Assembly (NCBI RefSeq): GCF_000355805.1
Contig: NZ_CM001837.1
Span: 2,985,966-3,049,965 of the forward strand
Length of the DNA: 64,000 bases
Source of the DNA: Dokdonia sp. PRO95
GTDB lineage: Bacteria > Bacteroidota > Bacteroidia > Flavobacteriales > Flavobacteriaceae
Direction: 5' to 3'
Shown: one piece after another, positions 45,457 to 54,639 of the stretch
Numbering within the stretch: position 1 is the first letter of the stretch
Layout of the letters: the number at the start of each line of letters is the position of its first letter
Translations under genes and position numbers: made by a program
Notes under the pieces: model-generated
The model's input: the letters and a program-made list of their open reading frames with translations, nothing else
Told to the model about the DNA's origin: nothing
Databases searched by the model: none

Positions 45457-47522
45457 TATACTTTAGAGAGTTTATTTACGTAATAATCATAAGTAGCAAA
45501 TTGTGATCTTATTACTGGCTTATCATCTGTTTTATATCTGTTATCCATCTCTTTATTGAGTACACGGGCTTTTACATTGTCACTCCATGCAATGTCATGA
45601 GTCTCTATTATTTCCTTCTTAACATCCTCATCATAAATAGGTACAGTTACCTCTACCCTATTATCAAGATTACGGCTCATCCAGTCTGAGGAAGAAATAA
45701 ATACTTTTTCCCATCCTGGTTCTCCAAAAATATAGACCCTAGTATGCTCTAAAAATTTATCGATAACACTAATAATCTTAATATTCTCACTCATCCCTGG
45801 AACTCCAGGAATAAGGCAGCATACCCCGCGTACAATCATCTCTATCTTTACACCAGCATTACTTGCCTCATAAAGCTTATCTATGATTTCATAATTAGAT
45901 ATACTATTAAGTTTTAATCGTATTAAACCAGTCCCACCGTTTTTTACAACTTCTATTTGTTCTTCAATAAGCCTATACATCTTATTTCTAGAATAGTGTG
46001 GTGCCACTACAAGATGCTTATATTTATTTACGATATAATTAGTATCAAAGAAATTAAAGAGTTTATTTAAATCCTTTAATATTTCCTTATTTGCGGTAAA
46101 GAGTGTGTAGTCTGTATAAATACGTGCTGTAGCGTGGTTGAAATTTCCAGTACTTATAAAACCATATCTTACAATCTTTCCCTCTTCTTCTCTATCAATA
46201 ACACAAACTTTACTGTGCACTTTTAGACCAGGTACACCAAAAATGAGGCGTACACCTTCATTCTGCATTTTCTTGGCATATCGCATATTTGATTCCTCGT
46301 CAAAACGCGCTCTAAGTTCTATTTGTACCGTTACCTCTTTGCCATTTTGTGCGGCGTTTATAAGAGCACTTGCAATACTTGATAATTTTGCCAATCTATA
46401 GATTGTAATCTTTATAGATCTCACTTTTGGATCTAGTGCTGCTTCTCTCAAAAACTTGATGGTATAAGAGAAGCTCTGGTAAGGGGTATATTGTAAAAAA
46501 TCTTTTTTGGCTACAACCGAAAACAGACTATCCTCAAGACTTATACCTGGTATAGGCAAAGGTTTTACACTTGGATAATACAGCTCTTGCCTATTAAATG
46601 TAGGGAAATTCATATAATCCTTTCGGTTGTGGTAACGACCTCCAGGTATGATACTATCCTTACGTTTTATACCTAATTTATTAAGTAGAAACTGTAGCGT
46701 TTCCTTTTCTATAGTTTTATCAAATACAAATCGTACAGGTTCTCCATCTTCACGTCCTTTAACGCTTCGTGTGAGTTTTTCTAAGAAACTTTTACCCAGA
46801 TCAGATTCTATATCGAGTTCTGCATCACGTGTTATTTTAATCATATGAGCAGTGATACTGTCATAATCAAAAATGCTAAAAATCGTATCAAGATTATACC
46901 TTATGATATCATCAAGCATCATGATGTAATCCTTACCATCAACTTGAGGCAATACTACAAAGCGATCTATTGTGCTAGGTATTTCTAAAAGTGCATATAG
47001 TGGCTTTTTTGTATCAGATAGCACCATCTTAACCATTAGATAAGCATCTAAATCTTGAATACGTGGTAACTCCACATCTTCTCTCAAAATTATGGTCTCT
47101 ACCGCAAGGGAAACTTGATCTGTAAAGAAGTCCTTTATAAAGGCCTTATGCTCTGGAAGTGTAATTTGATTCTCCTTGAGCATGTAAATATTTTGCTCTT
47201 CGAGCTTATTGTAAATATCTGCAAGTATTTTAAGACTTTCTGTTTGCTGTTCTATAACTACCTCTGTGATCTTTACTAGTAGCTCTTCGGCAGAATATAC
47301 TCCTAAGGCTTTTCTTCCGGTTTTTCCAGCATCTACAATCCTACGCACAGTAGCATATCGCACTCTAAAAAACTCATCAAGGTTATTTGAAAAAATACCT
47401 AAAAAACGAAATCGCTCAATGAGTGGCACATTTTCATCTGCTGCTTCTTGTAACACCCTTGCGTTAAATTGCAACCAACTCAACTCACGGTTTATATATC
47501 TATTTTCGTCTGTTTGCGTCAT
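45456..47522 (-). CDS. ppk1: Polyphosphate kinase 1
   Basis: The 688-residue enzyme polymerises the gamma-phosphate of ATP into polyphosphate. The N-domain starts INRELSWLQFNARVLQEA; the catalytic phospholipase-D-like halves follow, with the histidine in GLKVHSKVCVIDR and the conserved RYGFISTGNFNHATARIYTD. The length equals that of the E. coli enzyme. It lies in the order pdxH-sixA-ppk1-ppx, all minus strand, with gaps of two bases or an overlap, consistent with a single operon. Confidence 0.97.
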   Translation of the reverse strand: MTQTDENRYINRELSWLQFNARVLQEAADENVPLIERFRFLGIFSNNLDEFFRVRYATVRRIVDAGKTGRKALGVYSAEELLVKITEVVIEQQTESLKILADIYNKLEEQNIYMLKENQITLPEHKAFIKDFFTDQVSLAVETIILREDVELPRIQDLDAYLMVKMVLSDTKKPLYALLEIPSTIDRFVVLPQVDGKDYIMMLDDIIRYNLDTIFSIFDYDSITAHMIKITRDAELDIESDLGKSFLEKLTRSVKGREDGEPVRFVFDKTIEKETLQFLLNKLGIKRKDSIIPGGRYHNRKDYMNFPTFNRQELYYPSVKPLPIPGISLEDSLFSVVAKKDFLQYTPYQSFSYTIKFLREAALDPKVRSIKITIYRLAKLSSIASALINAAQNGKEVTVQIELRARFDEESNMRYAKKMQNEGVRLIFGVPGLKVHSKVCVIDREEEGKIVRYGFISTGNFNHATARIYTDYTLFTANKEILKDLNKLFNFFDTNYIVNKYKHLVVAPHYSRNKMYRLIEEQIEVVKNGGTGLIRLKLNSISNYEIIDKLYEASNAGVKIEMIVRGVCCLIPGVPGMSENIKIISVIDKFLEHTRVYIFGEPGWEKVFISSSDWMSRNLDNRVEVTVPIYDEDVKKEIIETHDIAWSDNVKARVLNKEMDNRYKTDDKPVIRSQFATYDYYVNKLSKV

Positions 47523-47524
47523 TA

Positions 47525-48007
47525 TTATAATTCTTTAGGAGCTTTGTAATAAATCGTCTTTCCTTGTTTAAGGTCTTTCCAGCTATTAATATCAAAAGTT
47601 ATTGCAGTAAACGCTGCTGTAGAAACATTATCTATAGTTTTACTTCCGTACGTATTAACCACATTAGTCATTGCATTATTATGCCCAAAAACCATCAAGC
47701 AATCTACCTCATCACTCACATTACGTATCACCTCAACAAGGTCTGCACCTGCAAAATCATACATTTTATAATCAAGTACTAAGTGCTTATCATCTATCCC
47801 GTAAGCTTGTGCAAAAAATAAAGCGGTGGTTTTTGCTCTTAACGCATCACTACTCATCATAAGATCTGGCTTAGGCATTGCTGCCGCAATATGGGCTGCC
47901 ATAGCAGGTGCATCATTTAAACCTTTTTCATTAAGCGGTCGCTCATGATCTATAACATCAAATTTCCAACTTGATTTTGCGTGTCTTACGAGGTAGAGTG
48001 TTTTCAT
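47525..48007 (-). CDS. sixA: SixA-type phosphohistidine phosphatase
   Basis: The 160-residue protein belongs to the histidine phosphatase superfamily. It starts KTLYLVRHAKSSW, the RHA form of the RHG catalytic motif, and has FGHNNAMT with the second catalytic histidine. SixA removes phosphate from phosphohistidine in relay proteins; other small members act on metabolites, so the substrate is a guess. It lies between ppk1 (two bases away) and pdxH (one base away). Confidence 0.85.
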   Translation of the reverse strand: MKTLYLVRHAKSSWKFDVIDHERPLNEKGLNDAPAMAAHIAAAMPKPDLMMSSDALRAKTTALFFAQAYGIDDKHLVLDYKMYDFAGADLVEVIRNVSDEVDCLMVFGHNNAMTNVVNTYGSKTIDNVSTAAFTAITFDINSWKDLKQGKTIYYKAPKEL

Positions 48008-48008
48008 A

Positions 48009-48653
48009 TTATGAGGCTAGTCTTTCTTTAATCCACTTACCGTTATCAAGTCTGTAGCGTATTCTATCATGTAAACGGCTTGGTCTTCCTTGCCAAAACT
48101 CGATAGATACGGGCTTTACAATATAACCACCCCAGTGTGCTGGACGTGGTATGTCCTTGTTTTCATAAGCGGCTTTGAGTTCTTTCATCTTATCCTCAAG
48201 CACTTCTCTACCAGCGATCACACTACTTTGATCAGAAACCCAAGCGCCTAGCTTACTGTCTTTGGGACGTGCATTAAAATAAGCATCACTTCGCTCTGCA
48301 GTTACCTTTTCTATACCACCTTTGATAATCACTTGACGTTCTAGATTAGGCCAGAAAAAAGAAATCCCTACCTTGTTGTGGTGAGCAATACTCTCCCCTT
48401 TTTCGCTTGTATAGTTAGTGTAAAAAACAAAACCATCTTCGTCTAGTTCTTTGAGAAGAACAATTCTAGATTTTGGAAAATTATCTATACCTAAGGTGGC
48501 AACAGTCATTGCATTAGGCTCGGCAACGCCTCCGGCTTCTTCCACCTCCTTAAACCAGGCTTTAAACTGATCCATAGGGTTTGCCGCAGAGTTTTCAAGT
48601 AATAACTCGCCTTTCTCGTATGATTTTCTGTAGTCGTGTAAGTCTCTGTTCAT
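48009..48653 (-). CDS. pdxH: Pyridoxamine 5'-phosphate oxidase
   Basis: The 214-residue FMN enzyme oxidises pyridoxine- or pyridoxamine-5'-phosphate to pyridoxal 5'-phosphate. Key segments are NAMTVATLGIDNFPKSRIVLLKEL, FYTNYTSEKGESI for FMN, SDQSSVIAGREVLE, and the C-terminal EFWQGRPSRLHDRIRYR, the family signature. The length is typical. It is the first gene of the group that continues with sixA, ppk1 and ppx. Confidence 0.96.
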   Translation of the reverse strand: MNRDLHDYRKSYEKGELLLENSAANPMDQFKAWFKEVEEAGGVAEPNAMTVATLGIDNFPKSRIVLLKELDEDGFVFYTNYTSEKGESIAHHNKVGISFFWPNLERQVIIKGGIEKVTAERSDAYFNARPKDSKLGAWVSDQSSVIAGREVLEDKMKELKAAYENKDIPRPAHWGGYIVKPVSIEFWQGRPSRLHDRIRYRLDNGKWIKERLAS

Positions 48654-48761
48654 TGCAGTAAATGTACGAAGACCAAAATGAAGATAAAAGTTAGAATTAA
48701 TCCATAATTCGTAAAAATAGATTAAATTTTTACCTCAAAAACGTCGAAATATAATTGAGTA

Positions 48762-48777
48762 CGCTTTCGCGAAAGCG
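48762..48777. repeat. Exact palindrome with extended stem, terminator-like
   Basis: The 16-bp consensus is flanked by TGAGT and ACTCA, which extend the stem with a small bulge. On the minus strand it follows the stop at 48785 and is followed by AATTATATTT, so it probably ends the pyrR operon. Confidence 0.9.
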
Positions 48778-48784
48778 CAACTCA

Positions 48785-49201
48785 TTACTTCTTCATAAAT
48801 CTCTTTTTAATTAGCAATTTACGCACCTTATCATTGTGTTTTCTAATACGCGTAAACTCTTCATAATCCATATCCTCATCATCTACCCCTGATGCGGCAA
48901 ATTGCCCTTCAAAGTTCTCTAGCATCTCCACACGATCTGTGTAGATGTTGTAGCGGCGATGCTCTGTAAACCCTTCTGCTTGTAAAAAATACTCACATAT
49001 GTATTGATCTTCAAGCATAAATATCTTGAAAGTAATACTGATATTTCCTTTTACAGAAGTAGATCCATAAATAGTATGGATTTTTTTGAGCTGTGTATCA
49101 GGACTTACTAAAAATAGGTTACGAGGTATTAAAATGTCAAAATGCTCTTGCAATTTTGCTAGTACTGGCTTTGCTATTTTTTTAATTTCTTCTTCCATCA
49201 T
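48785..49201 (-). CDS. Hypothetical protein at end of pyr/rnz operon
   Basis: The 138-residue protein starts MMEEEIKKIAKPVLAKLQEHFDILIPRNLFLV and ends with the basic tail DKVRKLLIKKRFMKK; a conserved middle is YICEYFLQAEGFTEHRRYNIY. There is no signal peptide or membrane helix. I do not recognise a functional family. It begins six bases after rnz on the same strand, so it is cotranscribed with RNase Z and pyrB; the basic C-terminus would suit RNA binding, but that is a guess. Confidence 0.7.
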   Translation of the reverse strand: MMEEEIKKIAKPVLAKLQEHFDILIPRNLFLVSPDTQLKKIHTIYGSTSVKGNISITFKIFMLEDQYICEYFLQAEGFTEHRRYNIYTDRVEMLENFEGQFAASGVDDEDMDYEEFTRIRKHNDKVRKLLIKKRFMKK

Positions 49202-49207
49202 AACTCT

Positions 49208-50125
49208 TTAAAATGTGAATTCTTTACCATCGTCTCCCAATAAGACATTTTCAAAATAGGGCCTAGCTTCTTCTTTAAATAGATTTAGATCTCCATATCT
49301 TATAGAATAATGACCTAATACTAAGCTCTTCACCTCTGCTTTTGCAGCAATTTGCGCAGCTTGTGCTGCTGTACTATGCCCTGTAGGCTTACATAAATGT
49401 GAATGACTTTCTAAAAAAGTTGCCTCATGATATAACACGGTGGCTCCTTTAATTTGTGTAGCAACAGATTCTTTATACGCTGTATCACTACAATATGCAT
49501 AGCTTTTAGGAGTATCTGGGTCAAAGGTAAGCTTATCATTAGGTATAAGCGTCCCATCGTCTAAAGTAATGTCTCCCCCTTGCTTAATTTTTGAATAATA
49601 GGCCTTATCTATCTCTAGGTTGAGACACGCATTTATATCAAGCTTACGTTCACCAGGTTTTTCTTGAAAGTAAAAACCGTTTGTATAAATACGATGTTTA
49701 AGCGGTATCGTAGTAACCGTCACCTGCTCATCCTCATATATAATCGTAGGTTCTTTACTTGTAATCTCTACAAATCGCAATGGATAACTCGTAAACCCTT
49801 GTGTTATTTTTAATTGTAAAAGTATAATCTCTTTAAGCCCCTTAGGCCCATATATCGTAAGAGGAGCAGTTCTTTTGAGCAGACTAAAGGTCGTAATGAC
49901 ACCCATAAGCCCAAAAAAATGATCCCCATGCAAATGGGATATAAATATGTGCTTTATGCGAGAAAATTTAATCTTATTGCGGCGTAGTGCAACCTGCGTA
50001 CCTTCACCACAATCTATAAGGAATAGGTGATTACGTATGTCTAACACCTGGGATGTGGGATTTTTAAAGGAGCTAGGAGCTGCCGCATAGCAACCTAAAA
50101 TGGTAAGATGTAGATTGCTAGGCAT
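49208..50125 (-). CDS. rnz: Ribonuclease Z
   Basis: The 305-residue metallo-beta-lactamase-fold nuclease trims the 3' end of pre-tRNAs. The zinc motif is SHLHGDHFFGL, the N-terminus is LHLTILGCYAAAPSSFKNPTSQVL, and YHEATFLESHSHLCKPTGHSTAAQAAQIAAKA carries the histidine and the glycine-rich segment. The arrangement is complete and the length is normal. It lies eight bases after the STAS-like gene in the pyr operon. Confidence 0.95.
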   Translation of the reverse strand: MPSNLHLTILGCYAAAPSSFKNPTSQVLDIRNHLFLIDCGEGTQVALRRNKIKFSRIKHIFISHLHGDHFFGLMGVITTFSLLKRTAPLTIYGPKGLKEIILLQLKITQGFTSYPLRFVEITSKEPTIIYEDEQVTVTTIPLKHRIYTNGFYFQEKPGERKLDINACLNLEIDKAYYSKIKQGGDITLDDGTLIPNDKLTFDPDTPKSYAYCSDTAYKESVATQIKGATVLYHEATFLESHSHLCKPTGHSTAAQAAQIAAKAEVKSLVLGHYSIRYGDLNLFKEEARPYFENVLLGDDGKEFTF

Positions 50126-50133
50126 AAAAAGTT

Positions 50134-50469
50134 TTAAAATCCGAGATCGCGTTCAATCTCTTCCATTTCTATAATATCTCCAGCCTCCTCAATTGTAGGA
50201 ACTACAATCATCTCATCTGGAACTACATCATAATTGATCCCTGTATTTACAAAGATAAATGACTTCTTATCTGCACGCTGGTAGTTAGATAGCTTTAAGA
50301 ATTGCACAAGATCCTCAAGTGTAAGATTCTCATACTTAAGCAAGTCAATTACTAGATTCTTTTGGTCGTAATGCGTAGGCACTACGTTTTCTAGGTGCAC
50401 TGCAAATTCACGCACATCTGTACGATCATCTGCTAGTATAGTATAGGTAGGTTTTTCTGTAACCGTCAT
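50134..50469 (-). CDS. Small STAS-like protein
   Basis: The 111-residue protein has an alternating beta-alpha pattern with KNLVIDLLKYENLTLEDLVQFLKLSNYQRADKKSFIFV, which fits a STAS/anti-sigma-antagonist-like fold. A phosphorylatable Ser is not obvious. It overlaps the pyrB stop by one base and precedes rnz by eight bases. Its constant position between pyrB and rnz suggests cotranscription; the role is unknown. Confidence 0.65.
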   Translation of the reverse strand: MTVTEKPTYTILADDRTDVREFAVHLENVVPTHYDQKNLVIDLLKYENLTLEDLVQFLKLSNYQRADKKSFIFVNTGINYDVVPDEMIVVPTIEEAGDIIEMEEIERDLGF

Positions 50470-51398
50470 TATTTTTTAATTTTTGAAGCTAGAAGATACA
50501 TTACCGCCATTCTCACCGCAACGCCATTTTGCACTTGATCTAAGATGATTGCATGTTCTGAGTCTGCTACGTCACTCGTAATCTCCACACCTCGATTTAT
50601 AGGTCCTGGGTGCATGATTACAATTTGCTTATCTAGAGAATCTAGTAACTTTTTATTCACTCCGTATTGCTGGGTGTATTCTCTTGTGCTAGGGAAGTAA
50701 CTAATATCCATTCGCTCATTTTGTACGCGCAGCATATTTGCCACATCGCACCACTCGAGCGCTTTGCGCAAGTCTAGCTCTACTTCTACTCCTAGTGATT
50801 CTATATATTTAGGTAAAAGTGTTTTTGGACCACATACTTTTACGTTTGCTCCTTGTAACTTAAGCGCATATATATTTGATAGCGCAACACGGCTGTGAAG
50901 AATATCACCTACAATCACCACGTTTTTTCCAGCAACATCACCTAGACGTTCTCTTATAGAATAACTATCTAGTAATGCCTGAGTAGGGTGCTCATGTGCC
51001 CCATCTCCAGCATTTACAATACTTGCATTAATGTGTTTGGATAAAAATACACCTGCACCAGGATTAGGGTGCCTCATTACTACCATATCTACCTTCATAG
51101 ATAAGATATTATTTACCGTATCGATAAGTGTTTCTCCTTTCTTTACAGATGATGCTGCTGCAGAGAAGTTGATTACATCTGCACTTAAACGTTTTTCTGC
51201 GAGCTCAAAAGAAAGCTTGGTTCGCGTGCTATTTTCAAAAAAGAGGTTTGCAATAGTAATATCACGTAGTGATGGCACTTTTTTAATAGGGCGATTAATC
51301 ACTTCTTTAAAGTGATCTGCCGTTTTAAAAATAAGATCAATATCTGCCTCGTTTATATATTTGATTCCTAACAGATGATTGACACTCAACTCGCTCAT
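50469..51398 (-). CDS. pyrB: Aspartate carbamoyltransferase, catalytic subunit
   Basis: The 309-residue protein joins carbamoyl phosphate and aspartate in pyrimidine synthesis. Markers are the carbamoyl-phosphate motif FFENSTRTKLSFE, the HPTQALLD segment, and the aspartate-site HPGPINRGVEI. No regulatory chain gene (pyrI) follows; the neighbour is a STAS-like protein. It lies five bases after pyrR, which suggests pyrR-pyrB cotranscription. Confidence 0.96.
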   Translation of the reverse strand: MSELSVNHLLGIKYINEADIDLIFKTADHFKEVINRPIKKVPSLRDITIANLFFENSTRTKLSFELAEKRLSADVINFSAAASSVKKGETLIDTVNNILSMKVDMVVMRHPNPGAGVFLSKHINASIVNAGDGAHEHPTQALLDSYSIRERLGDVAGKNVVIVGDILHSRVALSNIYALKLQGANVKVCGPKTLLPKYIESLGVEVELDLRKALEWCDVANMLRVQNERMDISYFPSTREYTQQYGVNKKLLDSLDKQIVIMHPGPINRGVEITSDVADSEHAIILDQVQNGVAVRMAVMYLLASKIKK

Positions 51399-51403
51399 AA
51401 TAC

Positions 51404-51943
51404 TTAGCTTTTTACTAGATATACGGTATCTTCTCCATCATTCTCCTCCCAGCATACCTTCACTTGTTCATCATTTATAGCATCTACCTGACGTCCTTTA
51501 TAATCTGGTTGTATAGGTAAGTGACGAGAAAAACGTCTATCTATAAGACATAATAACTCCACCTCTTCTGGTCTACCAAAGCTCTGCACAGCAGTAAGAG
51601 CAGCGTTTATGCTACGTCCGGTATATAAGACGTCGTCTATAAAGACTACCTTCTTATCCTCTACTACAAAGTCTATTTTGGTTTTATTTGCTTCTAGTGT
51701 TTTCTCGCTACGGCGAAAATCATCACGATAAAACGTAATATCTAGGTAACCCAGTTTTATAGCCTCAATGCCATAATCTGTAGTGAGCAACTTCTTGATA
51801 CGTTCGGCTAGATAAACGCCACGTGGTTGTATCCCAATGAGAACGGTATTATTAAAATCAGTATGATTTTCAATGAGTTGACAAGCCAGACGATTGAGAA
51901 TAATATTAATCTCTGTCGCAGTAAGAAGTACTTTTTGGCTCAT
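51404..51943 (-). CDS. pyrR: Bifunctional pyr operon regulator/uracil phosphoribosyltransferase-like PyrR
   Basis: From ATG 51943 the protein has 179 residues and begins MSQKVLLTATEINIILNRLA, the conserved start; a longer frame adds ten residues. The PRPP loop is VVFIDDVLYTGRSINAALTAV, and IGIQPRGVYLAERI is also conserved. PyrR binds pyr mRNA and regulates pyrimidine genes and can make UMP from uracil. No PyrR-binding RNA attenuator was recognised upstream. Confidence 0.93.
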   Translation of the reverse strand: MSQKVLLTATEINIILNRLACQLIENHTDFNNTVLIGIQPRGVYLAERIKKLLTTDYGIEAIKLGYLDITFYRDDFRRSEKTLEANKTKIDFVVEDKKVVFIDDVLYTGRSINAALTAVQSFGRPEEVELLCLIDRRFSRHLPIQPDYKGRQVDAINDEQVKVCWEENDGEDTVYLVKS

Positions 51944-52011
51944 AGAATTTTCCGAAATCTGTTCGGGGGTCAAAGTTACATAATTCTAAGGATTGATGGT
52001 AGTGTTTGTTA

Positions 52012-52027
52012 CGCTTTCGCGAAAGCG
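52012..52027. repeat. Exact palindrome between divergent genes
   Basis: CGCTTTCGCGAAAGCG lies between the divergent pyrR and GH13 genes, extended to TACGC...GCGTA. Here it cannot be a terminator for either gene. Confidence 0.92.
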
Positions 52028-52068
52028 TATCTATTACTAACTTCGTTATAACCTAAACGCTGAAAAAG

Positions 52069-53763
52069 ATGCTACAAACTCAAACATGGTGGAAAGAAGG
52101 AATTGTATACCAAATCTACCCTAGATCTTATCGTGACACCACTGGTAACGGCATAGGTGACTTGCGTGGAATCATAGAAAAACTAGATTACATTGCTAGT
52201 CTAGGAGTAGACATTATCTGGCTCAACCCTATTTATGATTCGCCTAATGATGATAACGGTTATGACATACGTGATTACCGCAAGATTATGGCAGAGTTTG
52301 GCACTATGGATGATTTTGACGAGTTGCTTTCTGGAATGAAATCTAGAGGACTCCGACTAGTGATGGATCTCGTGGTTAATCATTGTAGTGACGAGCATGA
52401 GTGGTTTAAACAAAGTAGGACTTCTCGCGATAACCCTTACCGAGACTACTTCCACTGGTGGCCAGCCGAAAAAGGAACACCTCCAAAAAGATGGAGTTAC
52501 TTTGACGTAGAAGAAAATGCATGGCAATACGACAAGCAAACGGATGCTTATTACTTACATTATTTTGCTGTAAAGCAGCCCGACCTCAAATGGGAGAACC
52601 CAAAAGTAAGAGCCGAAATATATGACATGATGCACTTCTGGTTTAAAAAAGGTGTTGATGGTTTCCGTATGGATGTGATTCCTTTTATAAGTAAAGACAT
52701 CAACTACCCCGAAATTGACGCAAAAGAACCTCATGAATACATTGCGTATTACGCAAATGGCCCAAAAGTGCATGAATACCTCAACGAACTCAATACGGAG
52801 GTAATCTCAAAATACGATGCGTTTACAGTAGGTGAAGGCCCAGGGATAAGCATTGATGATGCGTTGGACTTTGTTCATGAAGAACGCAAGGAAATGGATA
52901 TGTTCTTTCACTTTGACCTGATGAGTTTAGACCGTGCTCCTGGAGAGGTTTTTAAAATGCGTGATGGCGGCTACTCATTACCAGAATTTAAAAAAGTATT
53001 TAGTGATTGGGATGCTGCATTTGCAAAAGCTGGCTGGGGATCTTTATTTCTAGCAAACCATGATTTCCCGAGAACTGTGAGCCGCTGGGGTAATGACACC
53101 CAAGAACACTGGAGAAACAGTGCTACCCTACTTCAAACATTTCTATTAACCATGCGCGGTACTCCTTACTTTTATCAAGGTGATGAGATCGGGATGACTA
53201 ACGTACGCTTTACAGACATAGAAGATTATCGCGATATTAATACCATTAACAGATATGAGACCGTAAAAAACAGAGGTGGAGATCTTGACGCTTTTATGGA
53301 CAGTGAGCAACATGCTGCTAGAGAAAATGCACGCACGCCCATGCAATGGGATCACACAAAAAACGCTGGCTTTACAAGTGGCACTCCGTGGATAAAGCTC
53401 AATGAAGACTACAAAATAGGTGTCAACACAAAAGACCAACTTAATAAAAAGGATTCAGTACTCTCCTACTTCAAACAGATTGTTGCTGTCCGTAAAAAGT
53501 ACCCAGCGCTCGTGTATGGAGCTTATGAGTGTATCAAGCCAGAAGATGAGCAAGTATATTGCTATACGAGAACGCTTGAGAGTGAACGTTTCTTAGTGCT
53601 ATTAAACTTCTCTGAAGATACAGCACAGTTCTCGTTACCGCTTTCTGTAAGCTATAACAGGAAGATCAAAGTGATTTCTAATGATAAAATAATAGATGAT
53701 AAGACCTTTAAAGAATTTACACTCCGCCCATGGCAAGCGATTGTGTATCGTTTAGAAAACTAG
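52069..53763 (+). CDS. GH13 alpha-glucosidase (oligo-1,6-glucosidase type)
   Basis: The 564-residue cytoplasmic enzyme has no signal peptide. It begins WWKEGIVYQIYPRSYRDTTGNGIGDLRGI, typical of oligo-1,6-glucosidase/alpha-glucosidase. Catalytic residues are D202 (GFRMDVI), E256 (VGEGPG) and D332 (NHDFPR). It would hydrolyse isomaltose- or maltose-type oligosaccharides from the non-reducing end; trehalose-6-phosphate or sucrose specificities are possible. No sugar transporter lies next to it in this window. Its stop overlaps the convergent LysE gene. Confidence 0.9.
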   Translation: MLQTQTWWKEGIVYQIYPRSYRDTTGNGIGDLRGIIEKLDYIASLGVDIIWLNPIYDSPNDDNGYDIRDYRKIMAEFGTMDDFDELLSGMKSRGLRLVMDLVVNHCSDEHEWFKQSRTSRDNPYRDYFHWWPAEKGTPPKRWSYFDVEENAWQYDKQTDAYYLHYFAVKQPDLKWENPKVRAEIYDMMHFWFKKGVDGFRMDVIPFISKDINYPEIDAKEPHEYIAYYANGPKVHEYLNELNTEVISKYDAFTVGEGPGISIDDALDFVHEERKEMDMFFHFDLMSLDRAPGEVFKMRDGGYSLPEFKKVFSDWDAAFAKAGWGSLFLANHDFPRTVSRWGNDTQEHWRNSATLLQTFLLTMRGTPYFYQGDEIGMTNVRFTDIEDYRDINTINRYETVKNRGGDLDAFMDSEQHAARENARTPMQWDHTKNAGFTSGTPWIKLNEDYKIGVNTKDQLNKKDSVLSYFKQIVAVRKKYPALVYGAYECIKPEDEQVYCYTRTLESERFLVLLNFSEDTAQFSLPLSVSYNRKIKVISNDKIIDDKTFKEFTLRPWQAIVYRLEN

Positions 53764-54377
53764 CCGTCTATAAAAATGTAAACAGCAATCCCTATAAAAA
53801 CAATAATTTGCAGCCACTTTAAGACAATACCCGCGTTCTTATTGGTGCGAAGTACATGAGAGATTTTTCCTGCTACGAGTGCGATACTCCCGAAGATGAC
53901 AAAGGATTCAAGCATAAACAGTAATCCTAACACATAAAATTGATACACCGTATTACCATCTGGCTCCCATAGAAATCCAGGAAAAAATGCTAAGAAGAAT
54001 ATCGTCACCTTAGGGTTAAGGATATTCATGATCACACCTTGTTTAAAAAGCGCCGTGTACGACTTTTTTGGAGCACCATCTGCGAGATTAATTGACGCAT
54101 CGCTACGGTATACTTTGAAGGCTAGATAAAGCAAGTACATTGCTCCTACTGTTTTAATTGCAAAAAACAAAAAAGGCGAAGCAGCAATCACTGCCGATAG
54201 TCCAAAAGCAACAAGTGTAGTATGTACAATACATCCAGATATTAACCCCGCAGTGGTTGCAAGTCCAGATTTACTGCCATTTGCAACACTCTGCGTGAGT
54301 ACATAGATATTATCTGGCCCTGGCGAAAACGCAAGCAAAGCAGTTGCTGCCAGAAAAGCGATGAGAGATTCTATCAA
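53760..54377 (-). CDS. LysE-family amino-acid exporter
   Basis: The 205-residue inner-membrane protein has six hydrophobic helices and the LysE/RhtB N-terminal signature ALLAFSPGPDNIYVLTQSVANGSKSGL, and LNPKVTIFFLAFFPGF. These carriers export amino acids or related compounds. The substrate is not determined. Its last four bases overlap the 3' end of the convergent glucosidase gene. Confidence 0.9.
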   Translation of the reverse strand: MIESLIAFLAATALLAFSPGPDNIYVLTQSVANGSKSGLATTAGLISGCIVHTTLVAFGLSAVIAASPFLFFAIKTVGAMYLLYLAFKVYRSDASINLADGAPKKSYTALFKQGVIMNILNPKVTIFFLAFFPGFLWEPDGNTVYQFYVLGLLFMLESFVIFGSIALVAGKISHVLRTNKNAGIVLKWLQIIVFIGIAVYIFIDG

Positions 54378-54433
54378 AGGAATACTAATTAGTTAGTCCA
54401 TGCAAAATAAGAAAAAACAAGACACAAGCAGCC

Positions 54434-54595
54434 CTACCACTGTCGTTCCTTCCACATCGAGTAAAAGCCTAGCAATAATAAAAGACCTGCCGTAGCAAGC
54501 TTTGCCCATTGCGGGATAAAGGTTGCAATATCCGGTTTCATGGAAAAAAGCATGACGGCAATGGATGCAAAAATAAGTTTATGAGAATTCCTCAT
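54434..54595 (-). CDS. Small hydrophobic protein (53 residues)
   Basis: The short frame starts MRNSHKLIFASIAVMLFSM and ends LLLLLGFYSMWKERQW, with two hydrophobic stretches (about 7-20 and 33-47). It has an ATG start, a TAG stop and fills most of the gap between the LysE gene and pyrD on the same strand as both. The tidy amphipathic order (basic start, two helices, basic end) supports a real small membrane protein. I do not recognise a family. Confidence 0.5.
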   Translation of the reverse strand: MRNSHKLIFASIAVMLFSMKPDIATFIPQWAKLATAGLLLLLGFYSMWKERQW

Positions 54596-54639
54596 GATAA
54601 AAATTGATTAGCGTGTAGTTACTAGACGATGGTAACTTA

